From NCBI GenBank assembly GCA_001314805.1, contig LJSY01000001.1:99912-163911 (forward strand): a DNA stretch of 64,000 bases, in the 5' to 3' direction. Made by a program: the position numbers and the translations under genes. The DNA is from Rhodobacteraceae bacterium HLUCCO18. Its GTDB lineage: Bacteria; Pseudomonadota; Alphaproteobacteria; Rhodobacterales; Rhodobacteraceae. Positions 52,848-61,222 of this stretch are shown one piece after another (the first letter of the stretch is position 1; each line of letters opens with the position of its first letter). Under the pieces are notes generated by a model that was given only the letters and a program-made list of their open reading frames with translations, was not told the DNA's origin and searched no databases.

Positions 52848-53568
52848 CGCGCGCAGCCTCCGGTGCGGCATCCAGATAATCGACGGCAAGATCGCCCACC
52901 GAACGGATGTGCCGCCGGATCGCGTCCTGCGAGCCCGGCACGTCGCGCGCCACGATCCGGTCGACGATCGCCTGAAGCTCGGCCGATCGCCGGGCCGCGT
53001 TGTCGACGCGTCGCAGCGACCGCGCGCGCAGGAAACCGATGCGGTTGAACACGCGGATGAACACGGTGTGCATGGGCGGGTTTCCGGCATGACCGAAGAG
53101 CGTTTCATAGAACGCGGTCTTGAGCTGCAAACGTGCCTTGATGTCGCCCCGGTCGAGCGCGTCCGCGAAGGCGCCGCTCAACCTTTGCAGCTCCGCGAAG
53201 GCGGCTTCGGGCGCGCGGGCGATGAACATCTCGACCGCCGCCGTTTCCAGCACCGCGCGGAATTCGTAGATCTCGCGGGCCGCCTCCGCCGATATCTCGG
53301 TGACGAAGGGCCGACCGCGCGGGCCGACCGAAACCAGTTCCTCGATCTCGAGCTGGCGCAAGGCCTCGCGCACCGAGGTCCGGCTGACGTCCAGCATGTC
53401 GCAGAGCTCGCGTTCCAGCATGCGCTCGCCGGGACGGTAGACGCCGGTGATGATCGCCTCGCGCAGCTTGGCCAGGACCTGGTCGCGCAGAAGCATCTGC
53501 GGCCTCTCGACCGCCCCGATCGCCCGCGCGCCGGACGTCGCCTCCCTGGTGTCGCCTGCGCTGTCCAT
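52840..53568 (-). CDS. GntR-family regulator, FCD domain
   Basis: A 242-residue regulator with an N-terminal winged helix (LREAIITGVYRPGERMLERE, LDVSRTSVREALRQLEIEEL) and an all-helical FCD ligand domain (IYEFRAVLETAAVEMFIARA, DAIRRHIRSVGDLAVDYLD). FCD regulators usually bind a carboxylic acid. It follows the ThDP-enzyme gene by six bases. A TACAT-ATT-ATGTA palindrome in the promoter region of that operon is its likely site. Confidence 0.9.
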   Translation of the reverse strand: MDSAGDTREATSGARAIGAVERPQMLLRDQVLAKLREAIITGVYRPGERMLERELCDMLDVSRTSVREALRQLEIEELVSVGPRGRPFVTEISAEAAREIYEFRAVLETAAVEMFIARAPEAAFAELQRLSGAFADALDRGDIKARLQLKTAFYETLFGHAGNPPMHTVFIRVFNRIGFLRARSLRRVDNAARRSAELQAIVDRIVARDVPGSQDAIRRHIRSVGDLAVDYLDAAPEAARDG

Positions 53569-53574
53569 ATGGCC

Positions 53575-55332
53575 CTATTCCAGCGCGGTGATGACCTCCA
53601 CCACCGCGACCTGCCCCTGTTTGACCCGGCCGACCGCGTCTTGCAAGACCGGCGCGAGTTTCGCGGGGTGCTCCACACGCTCGGGCGCCCATGCGCCGAA
53701 GCCGCGCGCGATGCTGGCGATATCGGCATGCGGTTCTTCCGTACGCTGGCCGATATGAGCGCGGCTGACGTCGCGGCCCCGCTGATGCGCCACCTCGCGC
53801 TGGTGCAATTCGTCGTTGCCCCATGAGTGGTTGTTGAGGATCACCATCAGGAGCGGCGCGCCCATATGCGCCGCCGACCAGATCGCGCCCGGCGCCATCA
53901 TGAAGTCGCCATCGCCCAGCATCGCGACCGGCAAGACACCGCTGTCCTTGAGCGCCAGAGCCGCGCCCACCGCGGCGCCGGGGCCGTAGCCCACGCCGCC
54001 GCCGCCGTCGCCGCCAAGGTAATCGCCCGCGCCGGAGAAGGGGAAAAACCCGTCGCGCCACGTCCGGTGGTTGCGCACGACAAGCCGCCAGTCCTCACCC
54101 TTCACCGCCTGGTAGACCTCGTGGGTCAGCGTCTCCATCGAGATCGGGGTTTCGTCCAGCCGTCGCGCCAGCGCCTCCGCCTGCCGCTCCCGGATCGCTT
54201 CGTGGCGCGCGGCCAGTCGCGCCTTGCGCAGGGTGATGCGGGCCGCGTCGCCCCCGATGCGCTCCACCGCGTCGGCCAGCGCCTCGAGCGTGGTCAGCGG
54301 ATCGGCGAGGATCTGGTCGTCGAGCGGCGGGGTCGGGCCGCCGAAACGGCTCCACGAATTGCCGAAATAGTCGTTGAGCGAGACATCGACGACCCGCGCG
54401 GACGCCGCCCCTGCCCCGGTGCCCATGATGGTGCTGCGGCCGACGCCGTAACCCTTGGTGGCCAGCGTCAGGTCCTGCACGTCGATGGCGACGATGATAT
54501 CCGCGAGCTTGCGCACCTCCTTGTCCCCGTTGAGGTTCTGGTGATGGAGCGAGGGGAAGCAGACCGTCGTGCGGTCGTCGAGATAGGCGGCCCCCGTCGC
54601 CTCCACGAGGCGGAGAAGCGGGGCCGTCGTGCGGCCGTCGATCCCGAGGCGGCCGCAGACGATCAGCGGCATCTCGGCCTCCAGAAGCGCGCGCGCGACC
54701 CGGTCGATGGCCGCGGGATCGGGGTGGATCGGCGCGGCGGGACTGTAACGCGGCAGGTCCGCGCCGGTCGCGCGCGGCTCGGCCAGTTCCTCCTCCTGCA
54801 GGCCGGCATCGAGCGAGACGTAGACCGGCCCCTTGGGCGCGGTGCCCGCGATGCGGAACGCGCGCAGCATCGAATCCATCGCCCCCTCCAGCGATGCGGG
54901 CTCGTCGGTCCATTTCACGTAGGGGCGCACCAGGTCGCCCTGGGTGTTGGCCGAATGGGCCCAGTCGATGAAACGACGCTGTCCGGGGTCCGCCGGCCCG
55001 CTGCCGCCGAAAATCACCATCGGCACCTGGTCGCAGAACGCGTTGAAGATGGCCATGGAGCCGTTCATCAGCCCCACGAGGTTGTGCAGGATGCAGACCC
55101 CGGTCCGGCCGGTCGCCTTGGCGTAGCCATGCGCCATGGCCACCGCCGTCATCTCGTGCGTGGCGAGCACCATCTTGGGCGTCTCGTCGCCGAGATAGTT
55201 GACCAGCGAGTCGTGCAACCCGCGAAAGCTGGAGCCCGGATTGATGAAAACGTAGTCCACCTCGAGATCCCGCAGGGCCTGCGCCATGAGGTCAGACCCG
55301 TAGGCCATGTGCAGTGTCTGAGCGTCGCGCAT
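53575..55332 (-). CDS. Thiamine-diphosphate enzyme, benzoylformate decarboxylase-like
   Basis: A 585-residue ThDP enzyme. Glu60 in LATHEMTAVAMAHGYAKATG is the activating residue; the cofactor motif is MLGDGDFMMAPGAIWSAAHM followed by ILNNHSWGN. The overall pattern fits decarboxylases or lyases acting on aromatic 2-oxo acids, giving an aldehyde. An aldehyde dehydrogenase is divergently encoded beside it, so a 2-oxo acid to aldehyde to acid sequence is likely. GGGAGAG precedes the ATG at 55332; 14 extra residues upstream are unlikely. Confidence 0.85.
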   Translation of the reverse strand: MRDAQTLHMAYGSDLMAQALRDLEVDYVFINPGSSFRGLHDSLVNYLGDETPKMVLATHEMTAVAMAHGYAKATGRTGVCILHNLVGLMNGSMAIFNAFCDQVPMVIFGGSGPADPGQRRFIDWAHSANTQGDLVRPYVKWTDEPASLEGAMDSMLRAFRIAGTAPKGPVYVSLDAGLQEEELAEPRATGADLPRYSPAAPIHPDPAAIDRVARALLEAEMPLIVCGRLGIDGRTTAPLLRLVEATGAAYLDDRTTVCFPSLHHQNLNGDKEVRKLADIIVAIDVQDLTLATKGYGVGRSTIMGTGAGAASARVVDVSLNDYFGNSWSRFGGPTPPLDDQILADPLTTLEALADAVERIGGDAARITLRKARLAARHEAIRERQAEALARRLDETPISMETLTHEVYQAVKGEDWRLVVRNHRTWRDGFFPFSGAGDYLGGDGGGGVGYGPGAAVGAALALKDSGVLPVAMLGDGDFMMAPGAIWSAAHMGAPLLMVILNNHSWGNDELHQREVAHQRGRDVSRAHIGQRTEEPHADIASIARGFGAWAPERVEHPAKLAPVLQDAVGRVKQGQVAVVEVITALE

Positions 55333-55381
55333 GATCTCTCCCAGGTTGCGTATCCCGATTGCCCGCCTCAACAAAGCGTAT

Positions 55382-55394
55382 TACATATTATGTA
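55382..55394. promoter_or_regulatory. Probable GntR operator between ThDP-enzyme and aldehyde dehydrogenase genes
   Basis: TACAT-ATT-ATGTA is a perfect inverted repeat in an A/T-rich island between the divergent genes at 55332 and 55474. FCD-type GntR sites often read T-GTnnnAC-A-like short palindromes; this fits loosely. Confidence 0.5.
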
Positions 55395-55473
55395 CGGCAA
55401 AACGGAATCCCGCAAGCGATCCGGGGCGATGCCCGGAACCCGGGAAAGTTGCGTCTCAGGGAGGATCGCCACC

Positions 55474-56904
55474 ATGCAGAACACCGATCGAATCTTCGTG
55501 GACGGCGCGTGGCGCGCCCCTGCGGACGGCCGTCCCTGCGACGTGATCGACCCCGCGACGGAAGAGATCGCGGCGACCATCCTCCTCGCGGGGGAACAGG
55601 ATGTCGATGACGCGGTGACGGCGGCGCGCAGGGCGTTCCCGGGCTTCGCCGCCTTCACTCCTGCCGAACGTGCGGACCTGCTCGAGGCGATCGTGGCCGA
55701 ATACGACGCGCGCGCGGATGCGCTGGTCGACGCAATGATCACCGAGATGGGCGCGCCCGAGGATTTCGCGCGCAATGTGCAGTTGAAGATGGCGCGCGAA
55801 CGCTTTGAACGCGCGGCGAAAATCCTGCGCAGCTACGATTTCGAACAGATGGTCGGCACCTCGCTTGTCGTGCGCGAGCCGATCGGCGTCTGCGCCTTCA
55901 TCACGCCGTGGAACTGGCCGCTGAACCAGGCGGCATCCAAGATCGCCTATAGTCTCGCCGCCGGGTGCACGTCGGTCTGGAAGCCCTCCGAGGTCTCGCC
56001 GCTGAGCGCCATCGTGCTGATGGAGGCGATGGCGGCGGCGGGCCTGCCCAAGGGCGTGGTCAACCTCCTGCAAGGCGACGGGCCGACGGTGGGGGCCGCC
56101 ATGTCCCGCCATCCCGGCGTCGACATGGTGTCCTTCACCGGCTCCACGCGCGGCGGGATCGCGGTGGCGCATGCCGCAGCCGACACAGTCAAGCGTGTCC
56201 ATCAGGAACTTGGCGGGAAGTCCGCCAACATCATCCTGCCCGACGCAGATTTCGAGACCGCCGTCGCGGCGGGAACGAAACGGGCCTTCCGCAACACCGG
56301 ACAGTCCTGCCAGGCACCGACGCGGATGCTTGTCCCGCGCGCGCGCATGGACGAGGCCGCCGGCATCGCCTGCCGCGCGGCCCAAAGCATGCGCGTCGGC
56401 GACCCGCGCGCGCCCGGCACGGAGCTTGGCCCGCTGGTCAGCGCGCAGCACTGGGCCAAGGTGCAGGGCCTGATCCGGACGGGCATCGACGAGGGCGCCA
56501 CGCTGGCCTGCGGTGGCCCGGGCCTGCCCGATGGCGTCAACAGGGGCTATTTCGTGCGCCCGACCGTCTTCGCGGACGTGACCAACGACATGACCATCGC
56601 GCGCGAGGAGATCTTTGGCCCGGTCCTGTCGATCATCGGATATTCCGATGAGGCCGAGGCCATCGAGATCGCCAATGACAGCGTCTACGGCCTCGCCGCC
56701 TATGTCAGCACGTCGGATCTTGCGCGGGGCCGGCGGCTGGCCTCGGCCCTCCGCGCAGGAAGGGTTTACCTGAATTACGCGGCGGCGCGCGGCGACGTGC
56801 CGTTCGGAGGCTACAAGCAATCGGGCAACGGGCGCGAACAGGGCGTCCACGGGCTGGAGGATTTCACCGAGCTGAAGGCGATCCTGGGCTACGCGCCCGC
56901 ATGA
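55474..56904 (+). CDS. Aldehyde dehydrogenase (ThDP-enzyme partner)
   Basis: A 476-residue aldehyde dehydrogenase with Asn in ITPWNWPLNQAASK, Glu in HQELGGKSANI near residue 250, Cys in RNTGQSCQAPTR near 284 and EEIFGPVLSI near 385. It would oxidise the aldehyde made by the neighbouring decarboxylase-like enzyme to a carboxylate. CAGGGAGGA precedes the ATG. A longer in-frame extension upstream runs through the operator and was rejected. Confidence 0.92.
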   Translation: MQNTDRIFVDGAWRAPADGRPCDVIDPATEEIAATILLAGEQDVDDAVTAARRAFPGFAAFTPAERADLLEAIVAEYDARADALVDAMITEMGAPEDFARNVQLKMARERFERAAKILRSYDFEQMVGTSLVVREPIGVCAFITPWNWPLNQAASKIAYSLAAGCTSVWKPSEVSPLSAIVLMEAMAAAGLPKGVVNLLQGDGPTVGAAMSRHPGVDMVSFTGSTRGGIAVAHAAADTVKRVHQELGGKSANIILPDADFETAVAAGTKRAFRNTGQSCQAPTRMLVPRARMDEAAGIACRAAQSMRVGDPRAPGTELGPLVSAQHWAKVQGLIRTGIDEGATLACGGPGLPDGVNRGYFVRPTVFADVTNDMTIAREEIFGPVLSIIGYSDEAEAIEIANDSVYGLAAYVSTSDLARGRRLASALRAGRVYLNYAAARGDVPFGGYKQSGNGREQGVHGLEDFTELKAILGYAPA

Positions 56905-56941
56905 GCGGCGCGGCGCGACACGCGGGCGGGCCCGGCTGAAC

Positions 56942-57733
56942 ATGGAAATCGCCGGCATCCCCATCTTCCCCGAGATGACCGGGCTGGAGATCGCCGCGCT
57001 GGCCGCGATCTATGCAAGCGCCTTTCTGATCAAGGGGGTCTTCGGCTTCGGCGCGGTGCCGCTTCTGATCGTGGGCGGCACCTTCGTGGTCGAGGCGCAT
57101 CACGCCGTCGTCCTCGCCGCGATCTCGAACCTGATGACCCATGTGCAGCTGATGCCCAACGGCATAAGGCACGGGCGCAAGCCCCTCGTGCTGAAGCTGG
57201 CGATCTTCGTTTTGCCCGCCATCATCCTCGGCGTCTGGATCTTCGGCCGGCTCAGCGGGCCCAACCTGTCGGTGCTGGCCGGCGCGATCATCCTGATGTC
57301 GATGGCGATGGACCAGTTCCGCCTGCTCGATCCGCTGCATCCGCTGGTCCGCAGGCATCAGGGGATCGTGGGCCCCGTCTTCGGCACCGTCACCGGCCTG
57401 ATCGCGGGCGTGGTCGGCGCGGCCTCGATCGCCTTCGTGTCGCTCTATATCCGCGCCTTCGTCCCCGGCCGGCAGGAGTTCCGAAGCACGCTGATCCTGC
57501 TGATCGGCATCGTGCTGATGTGGCGGATCTCGGTTCTCGGCGTCAGCGGACATGTCACCACGACGATAATGATCGAGGCGGCGCTGCTGCTGCCCATCGG
57601 GCTTGTGGCCGGCTATCTGGGCAGCCGCGTCACCGACCGGCTGAGCGACGGCGACTACTTCACGTGGTATCGCGCAGCGCTCAGCTTCGGCGCGCTTCTG
57701 ATGATCTATCGGGGCCTGTCGGGCGCCGCCTGA
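56942..57733 (+). CDS. TauE/SafE-type sulfite/organic anion exporter
   Basis: A 263-residue membrane protein with the family's internal duplication and about eight hydrophobic segments (ALAAIYASAFLIKGVFGFGA, GTVTGLIAGVVGAASIAF, ALLLPIGLVAGYLGSRVTD). Family members move sulfite, sulfoacetate or other organic anions across the inner membrane. It follows the aldehyde dehydrogenase by 37 bases and may export or import the acid product. Convergent with tctA. Confidence 0.85.
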   Translation: MEIAGIPIFPEMTGLEIAALAAIYASAFLIKGVFGFGAVPLLIVGGTFVVEAHHAVVLAAISNLMTHVQLMPNGIRHGRKPLVLKLAIFVLPAIILGVWIFGRLSGPNLSVLAGAIILMSMAMDQFRLLDPLHPLVRRHQGIVGPVFGTVTGLIAGVVGAASIAFVSLYIRAFVPGRQEFRSTLILLIGIVLMWRISVLGVSGHVTTTIMIEAALLLPIGLVAGYLGSRVTDRLSDGDYFTWYRAALSFGALLMIYRGLSGAA

Positions 57734-57751
57734 TCCAGTGCGCCGGTCCAC

Positions 57752-59263
57752 TCATCCCGCCGCGCTGGCCTTCCGCTTCATCCTGGCGCGCACCGTCCGA
57801 TACATCGCGTGGAGCAGCAACAGTCCCGTCAGTGACATGACGACCGCCGAGATCGGGCGATCGAAGAACAAGCCGAAATCGCCTGCCGAGATCAGCATCG
57901 CCCGGCGGAAATGCTCCTCCATCATCGGCCCGAGCACGAAGCCCAGCAGAAGCGGCGCCGCCGAGAAGCCAAGCACGCGCATCAGGTATCCCAGCAAACC
58001 GAAGAAGGCGACCGTCCAGACGTGGAAAACGTTCTGCTGCACGCTGAGCGTGCCGATGCAGATGAACACCAGAACCGCCGGATAGAGGATGTAATAGGGC
58101 ACCAGCAAAAGCCGCGCCCACAGCCCGACAAGCGGGATGTTCAGGATCAGCAGCAGAACGTTGCCGATCCAGAACGACATCACGAGACCCCAGAAAAGCT
58201 CGGGCTCGCGATCCATCAGTGTCGGCCCGGGCTGAATTCCGTGGATGATGAGCACCCCCAGCATCAGCGCCATCGTGGCGCTGCCGGGAATGCCAAGGGC
58301 GAGCGTGGGGATGAACGACGTCTGATCGGCGGCGTTGTTGGCGGATTCGGGCGCCATGATCCCCTCGATCGCCCCCTTGCCGAAACGTTCGGGCGTCTTC
58401 GAGACACGCTTTTCGAACGCATAGGCGACGAAGGAGGCGATGGACGGCCCCGTGCCCGGAAGCGTGCCGAAGAAGGAACCGAAGCCGGCCCCCCGCAGGA
58501 CCGGCGCCCATGATCGCCTGCGATCATCCTGCGTCGGGATCATCGCGCGCATGCGCACCGACTCCTTGCCGACCATCGTCGGCTCCTTCCGGCCGGCGGA
58601 GGAGATGATCTCGGCGATGCCGAAAAGACCGATGGCGAGCGCGATCAGGTTGAGCCCGTCCGTCAGGTTGAGCGTGTCGAAGGTGAAGCGCTCTGCGCCC
58701 GAGTAGATGTCGGTTCCGATGCAGCCGAAGGCGACGCCGAGCGCCACGACGGCCAGTCCTTTCGCCGGAGGGCCGTCCGACAGGGACGATGCCGCGACGA
58801 GCCCGAGCAACATGAGCGAAAAATACTCCGCCGGTCCGAAATTCAGGGCGTATTGCGCGATGAGCGGCGCGAAGAACATCATGACCAGAATGCCGATCGA
58901 CCCGCCCGCGAAGGACGCCACGGCCGTCATGAAAAGCGCAACGGACGCGCGGCCCTGTTGCGCCATCGGATAGCCGTCGAGCGCGGTGACCGCCGCCGAC
59001 GTCGTGCCGGGCACGTTCAGCAGGATCGAGGCCGTCGAACCACCATATGTCGTCCCGTACCAGATCCCCGAAAGCATGATGAGCGCTGCCGTCGGATCGA
59101 GATAGAAGGTCAGAGGGATGAGCATCGCGATGGCCGCCAGCGGCCCGACCCCCGGGATCACGCCCACGATGGTGCCCAGTGCCACGCCGACGAAGCAGTA
59201 GAACAGGTTGGTCGGCTCCAGCGCGGTCTGAAGGCCCAGTCCGACATTTGCGAGGATATCCAT
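57752..59263 (-). CDS. tctA: Tripartite tricarboxylate transporter large permease
   Basis: A 503-residue multi-spanning membrane protein of the TctA family. Signature stretches are VGVALGTIVGVIPGVGPLAA and GFGSFFGTLPGTGPSIASFV, the paired G-x-x-PG-x-GP motifs of this carrier, with MAPESANNAADQTSFIPTLA. It is the transport channel for a carboxylate. The start at 59263 is in the TAATG overlap with tctB; a longer frame through tctB was rejected. Confidence 0.94.
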   Translation of the reverse strand: MDILANVGLGLQTALEPTNLFYCFVGVALGTIVGVIPGVGPLAAIAMLIPLTFYLDPTAALIMLSGIWYGTTYGGSTASILLNVPGTTSAAVTALDGYPMAQQGRASVALFMTAVASFAGGSIGILVMMFFAPLIAQYALNFGPAEYFSLMLLGLVAASSLSDGPPAKGLAVVALGVAFGCIGTDIYSGAERFTFDTLNLTDGLNLIALAIGLFGIAEIISSAGRKEPTMVGKESVRMRAMIPTQDDRRRSWAPVLRGAGFGSFFGTLPGTGPSIASFVAYAFEKRVSKTPERFGKGAIEGIMAPESANNAADQTSFIPTLALGIPGSATMALMLGVLIIHGIQPGPTLMDREPELFWGLVMSFWIGNVLLLILNIPLVGLWARLLLVPYYILYPAVLVFICIGTLSVQQNVFHVWTVAFFGLLGYLMRVLGFSAAPLLLGFVLGPMMEEHFRRAMLISAGDFGLFFDRPISAVVMSLTGLLLLHAMYRTVRARMKRKASAAG

Positions 59264-59712
59264 TACCAGCTCCAGTCGAACATCGGGATGGGAAGGTTCA
59301 GGCCCTGCACGAACAGCAGCCAGATGCCGACACTGAGCGAGGCCGCCACGAGGAACGAAAAGAGTGCCGTCAGCCGCGGATCTGCCAGCGAGGACACGAA
59401 GACGGTCGCGAAGATCGCCGGGACCACGCCGAAGCGCGGCACGCAGAGCGCGAAGGCGCAAACCGCGGCGAGAATGATCAGCGGTGTGCGGATCGCGAAA
59501 TCGAGCTTGGGCCCCGGCCTGCGAAGCGCGGGAATGATGATCAGGACACCGAGAATGACAAGGACGATCCCGACAGCGAAGGGAAACGCACCTGCCCCCA
59601 TGCGGCGCAGCGATCCGAGGCTCAGCGTATCCTGCGCATACCAGGCAAAGAAGATACCGAAGGCGATGACGAGCGCACCGCCCCAAATGTCCTGCCAATT
59701 AGGCTTGTTCAT
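59263..59712 (-). CDS. tctB: Tripartite tricarboxylate transporter small permease
   Basis: A 149-residue TctB-type protein with four membrane segments (GGALVIAFGIFFAWYA, AGAFPFAVGIVLVILGVLII, PLIILAAVCAFALCVPRFG, LSVGIWLLFVQGLNLPIP). The start at 59712 was chosen over one at 59784 because the upstream ATG lies inside a perfect palindrome that should be an untranslated hairpin. Confidence 0.88.
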   Translation of the reverse strand: MNKPNWQDIWGGALVIAFGIFFAWYAQDTLSLGSLRRMGAGAFPFAVGIVLVILGVLIIIPALRRPGPKLDFAIRTPLIILAAVCAFALCVPRFGVVPAIFATVFVSSLADPRLTALFSFLVAASLSVGIWLLFVQGLNLPIPMFDWSW

Positions 59713-59771
59713 GGCCGCGTCCCAAAAGGTTTCCCCGCGGCGGTCCGGCACGAACCGATCCACGGGGGTGC

Positions 59772-59795
59772 CCGCCCCGGACATGTCCGGGGCGG
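59772..59795 (-). terminator. Perfect palindrome between tctC and tctB
   Basis: A 24-base perfect palindrome: CCGCCCCGGACA (59772-59783) is the exact reverse complement of TGTCCGGGGCGG (59784-59795). It begins seven bases after the tctC stop. It forms a very stable hairpin without a T-run, likely a partial terminator or message stabiliser. Confidence 0.7.
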
Positions 59796-59802
59796 ATCTT
59801 GA

Positions 59803-60774
59803 TCATTCCTGCGACGCCTCGACCGCGACCGGTCCGAACAGCTCGAACTGGGCGACCTGGTAGGCCCGGAACTCTTCGGGGGTCATCAGCTGGACGATGA
59901 AGCCCTGGTTCTCCAGCGCCTCGATGATCTCGGGCCGTTGCAGGACCTCGTTCACGCCCTCGTTCAGCCGTGCGACGACCTCGGGCGAGGTGCCCGCGGG
60001 GGCGGCGAGGCCGAACCACGTGACCGAGGTCAGGTCGGGATGGCCAAGCTCGGCGAATGTCGGCACGTCCGGATAGGACGCCACGCGCTCGGGGGTCGAG
60101 ATTGCGAGCGGCAGGAGCGTGCCTTCGTCAAGCTGCGGCCGTGCGGTGGAAAAGGTCGTCCCGGTGAACGGGATATGACCCGCGACCGCGTCGATGACCG
60201 CTGCCGAGGCGCCCTGGTAGGGGATGTGCTCGACGTCGACCCCGATATCGGCGAAGAACTTGGCCGGCACCAGATTGGACATCGTGAGCGTCCCGGGCGA
60301 GCCGTAGGCCATCGGCGGCGACGCGTTGCGCGCGGCCTCCACGAGTTCGTCGAGCGTGTCGATGCCGACATCGGGGTTGACCGCGATGACGGTCGGCGCA
60401 CCGCCCAGCATGGCGATGTACTCGAACGAGGTCTGTGCGTCGTAGGTCAGGTTGTCCCGGACCGCGGGTGCGACCACGTTGGTCGACACGTTGATGACGC
60501 CGATCGTGTAGTCGTCGGCTTCGGAGTTCGCCATGGTTCCGACGCCGATGGTGCCGCCCGCCCCGGTCACGTTCTCGGCGATGATCTCGACGCCCAGCAG
60601 TTCGCCCAGCGGTTCCGCGACGGTCCGGCCAAGCGTATCGGCGCCACCGCCCGGCCCAAAGGGCACGATCATCCGGATCGGACGCTCCGGCCACTCGGCC
60701 ATCGACGCGGTCGGAAGCGATGCTGCCATCGCCACGATCGCTCCTGCGAGAATTGCTCTTCTCTTCATGTTCAT
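59803..60774 (-). CDS. tctC: Tripartite tricarboxylate transporter substrate-binding protein
   Basis: A 323-residue periplasmic receptor with a signal peptide (AILAGAIVAMAASLPTASMA, cut before EWPERP). Bug/TctC segments: RPIRMIVPFGPGGGADTLGR, ENVTGAGGTIGVGTMAN, YGSPGTLTMSNL, VEHIPYQGASAAVIDAVAG. It captures a carboxylate for TctAB. Its location next to a UbiD-like gene suggests an aromatic or unsaturated acid (inference). Confidence 0.94.
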   Translation of the reverse strand: MNMKRRAILAGAIVAMAASLPTASMAEWPERPIRMIVPFGPGGGADTLGRTVAEPLGELLGVEIIAENVTGAGGTIGVGTMANSEADDYTIGVINVSTNVVAPAVRDNLTYDAQTSFEYIAMLGGAPTVIAVNPDVGIDTLDELVEAARNASPPMAYGSPGTLTMSNLVPAKFFADIGVDVEHIPYQGASAAVIDAVAGHIPFTGTTFSTARPQLDEGTLLPLAISTPERVASYPDVPTFAELGHPDLTSVTWFGLAAPAGTSPEVVARLNEGVNEVLQRPEIIEALENQGFIVQLMTPEEFRAYQVAQFELFGPVAVEASQE

Positions 60775-61222
60775 TCCCTCCTGTTGTACGGGTGCAGAAC
60801 CCGTTTGGTTTCGACTGTGGAAGCGCCGCGGCCTCGGAGTCCAGCGCTTTTACGCCGCTCCACCGCTCTCCGGCGGTCCACGGCCTTCTCCCCGTCACGT
60901 ACCCATGAACCTATCCCGTCATGGGGGCGCTCCGGGCCTTTCGCGGGCCCTGCGGGGCCCGTCCCGCGCGACATCCGGCTCGGCCGTCTGCGGCCGGACG
61001 CTCCCGGCCGCCGCACCAGAAATCCGCGTGACCTCGGTTCTTCAAACTTGGTCCTTTCCTCCCCCTTCCGGGACGTGACTTGCGTGAACCCGGCGCGCCT
61101 TCACGAACAGCGAACGGTCCGCGACGATGAAACCTTCCCGGTCGTGTCGCGGCATGCCGCCGGGCGCCGCGGCCATGGGGACGGGCCGTGCGATACGGCA
61201 TGCGTCGGCGGCACCGCCCATC
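60775..61222. other. Intergenic region between ubiD-like gene and tctC
   Basis: About 450 bases. I see no supportable gene. It contains the tctC promoter side and several GC hairpins: GGGCCC-TGCG-GGGCCC at 60945-60960 and CGGCCG-TCTG-CGGCCG at 60981-60996. These could end the ubiD-like transcript. Confidence 0.5.
60945..60996 (-). terminator. Tandem GC hairpins downstream of the second ubiD-like gene
   Basis: Two six-base-stem hairpins with four-base loops stand 20 bases apart, about 230 bases after the ubiD-like stop codon on the minus strand. No T-run follows, so Rho-dependent or partial termination is the best guess. Confidence 0.3.

Noticed and set aside
59713..59784. A 24-residue N-terminal extension of TctB
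   Set aside because: The upstream ATG lies within the perfect palindrome after tctC, and the extra residues are not hydrophobic or family-like.
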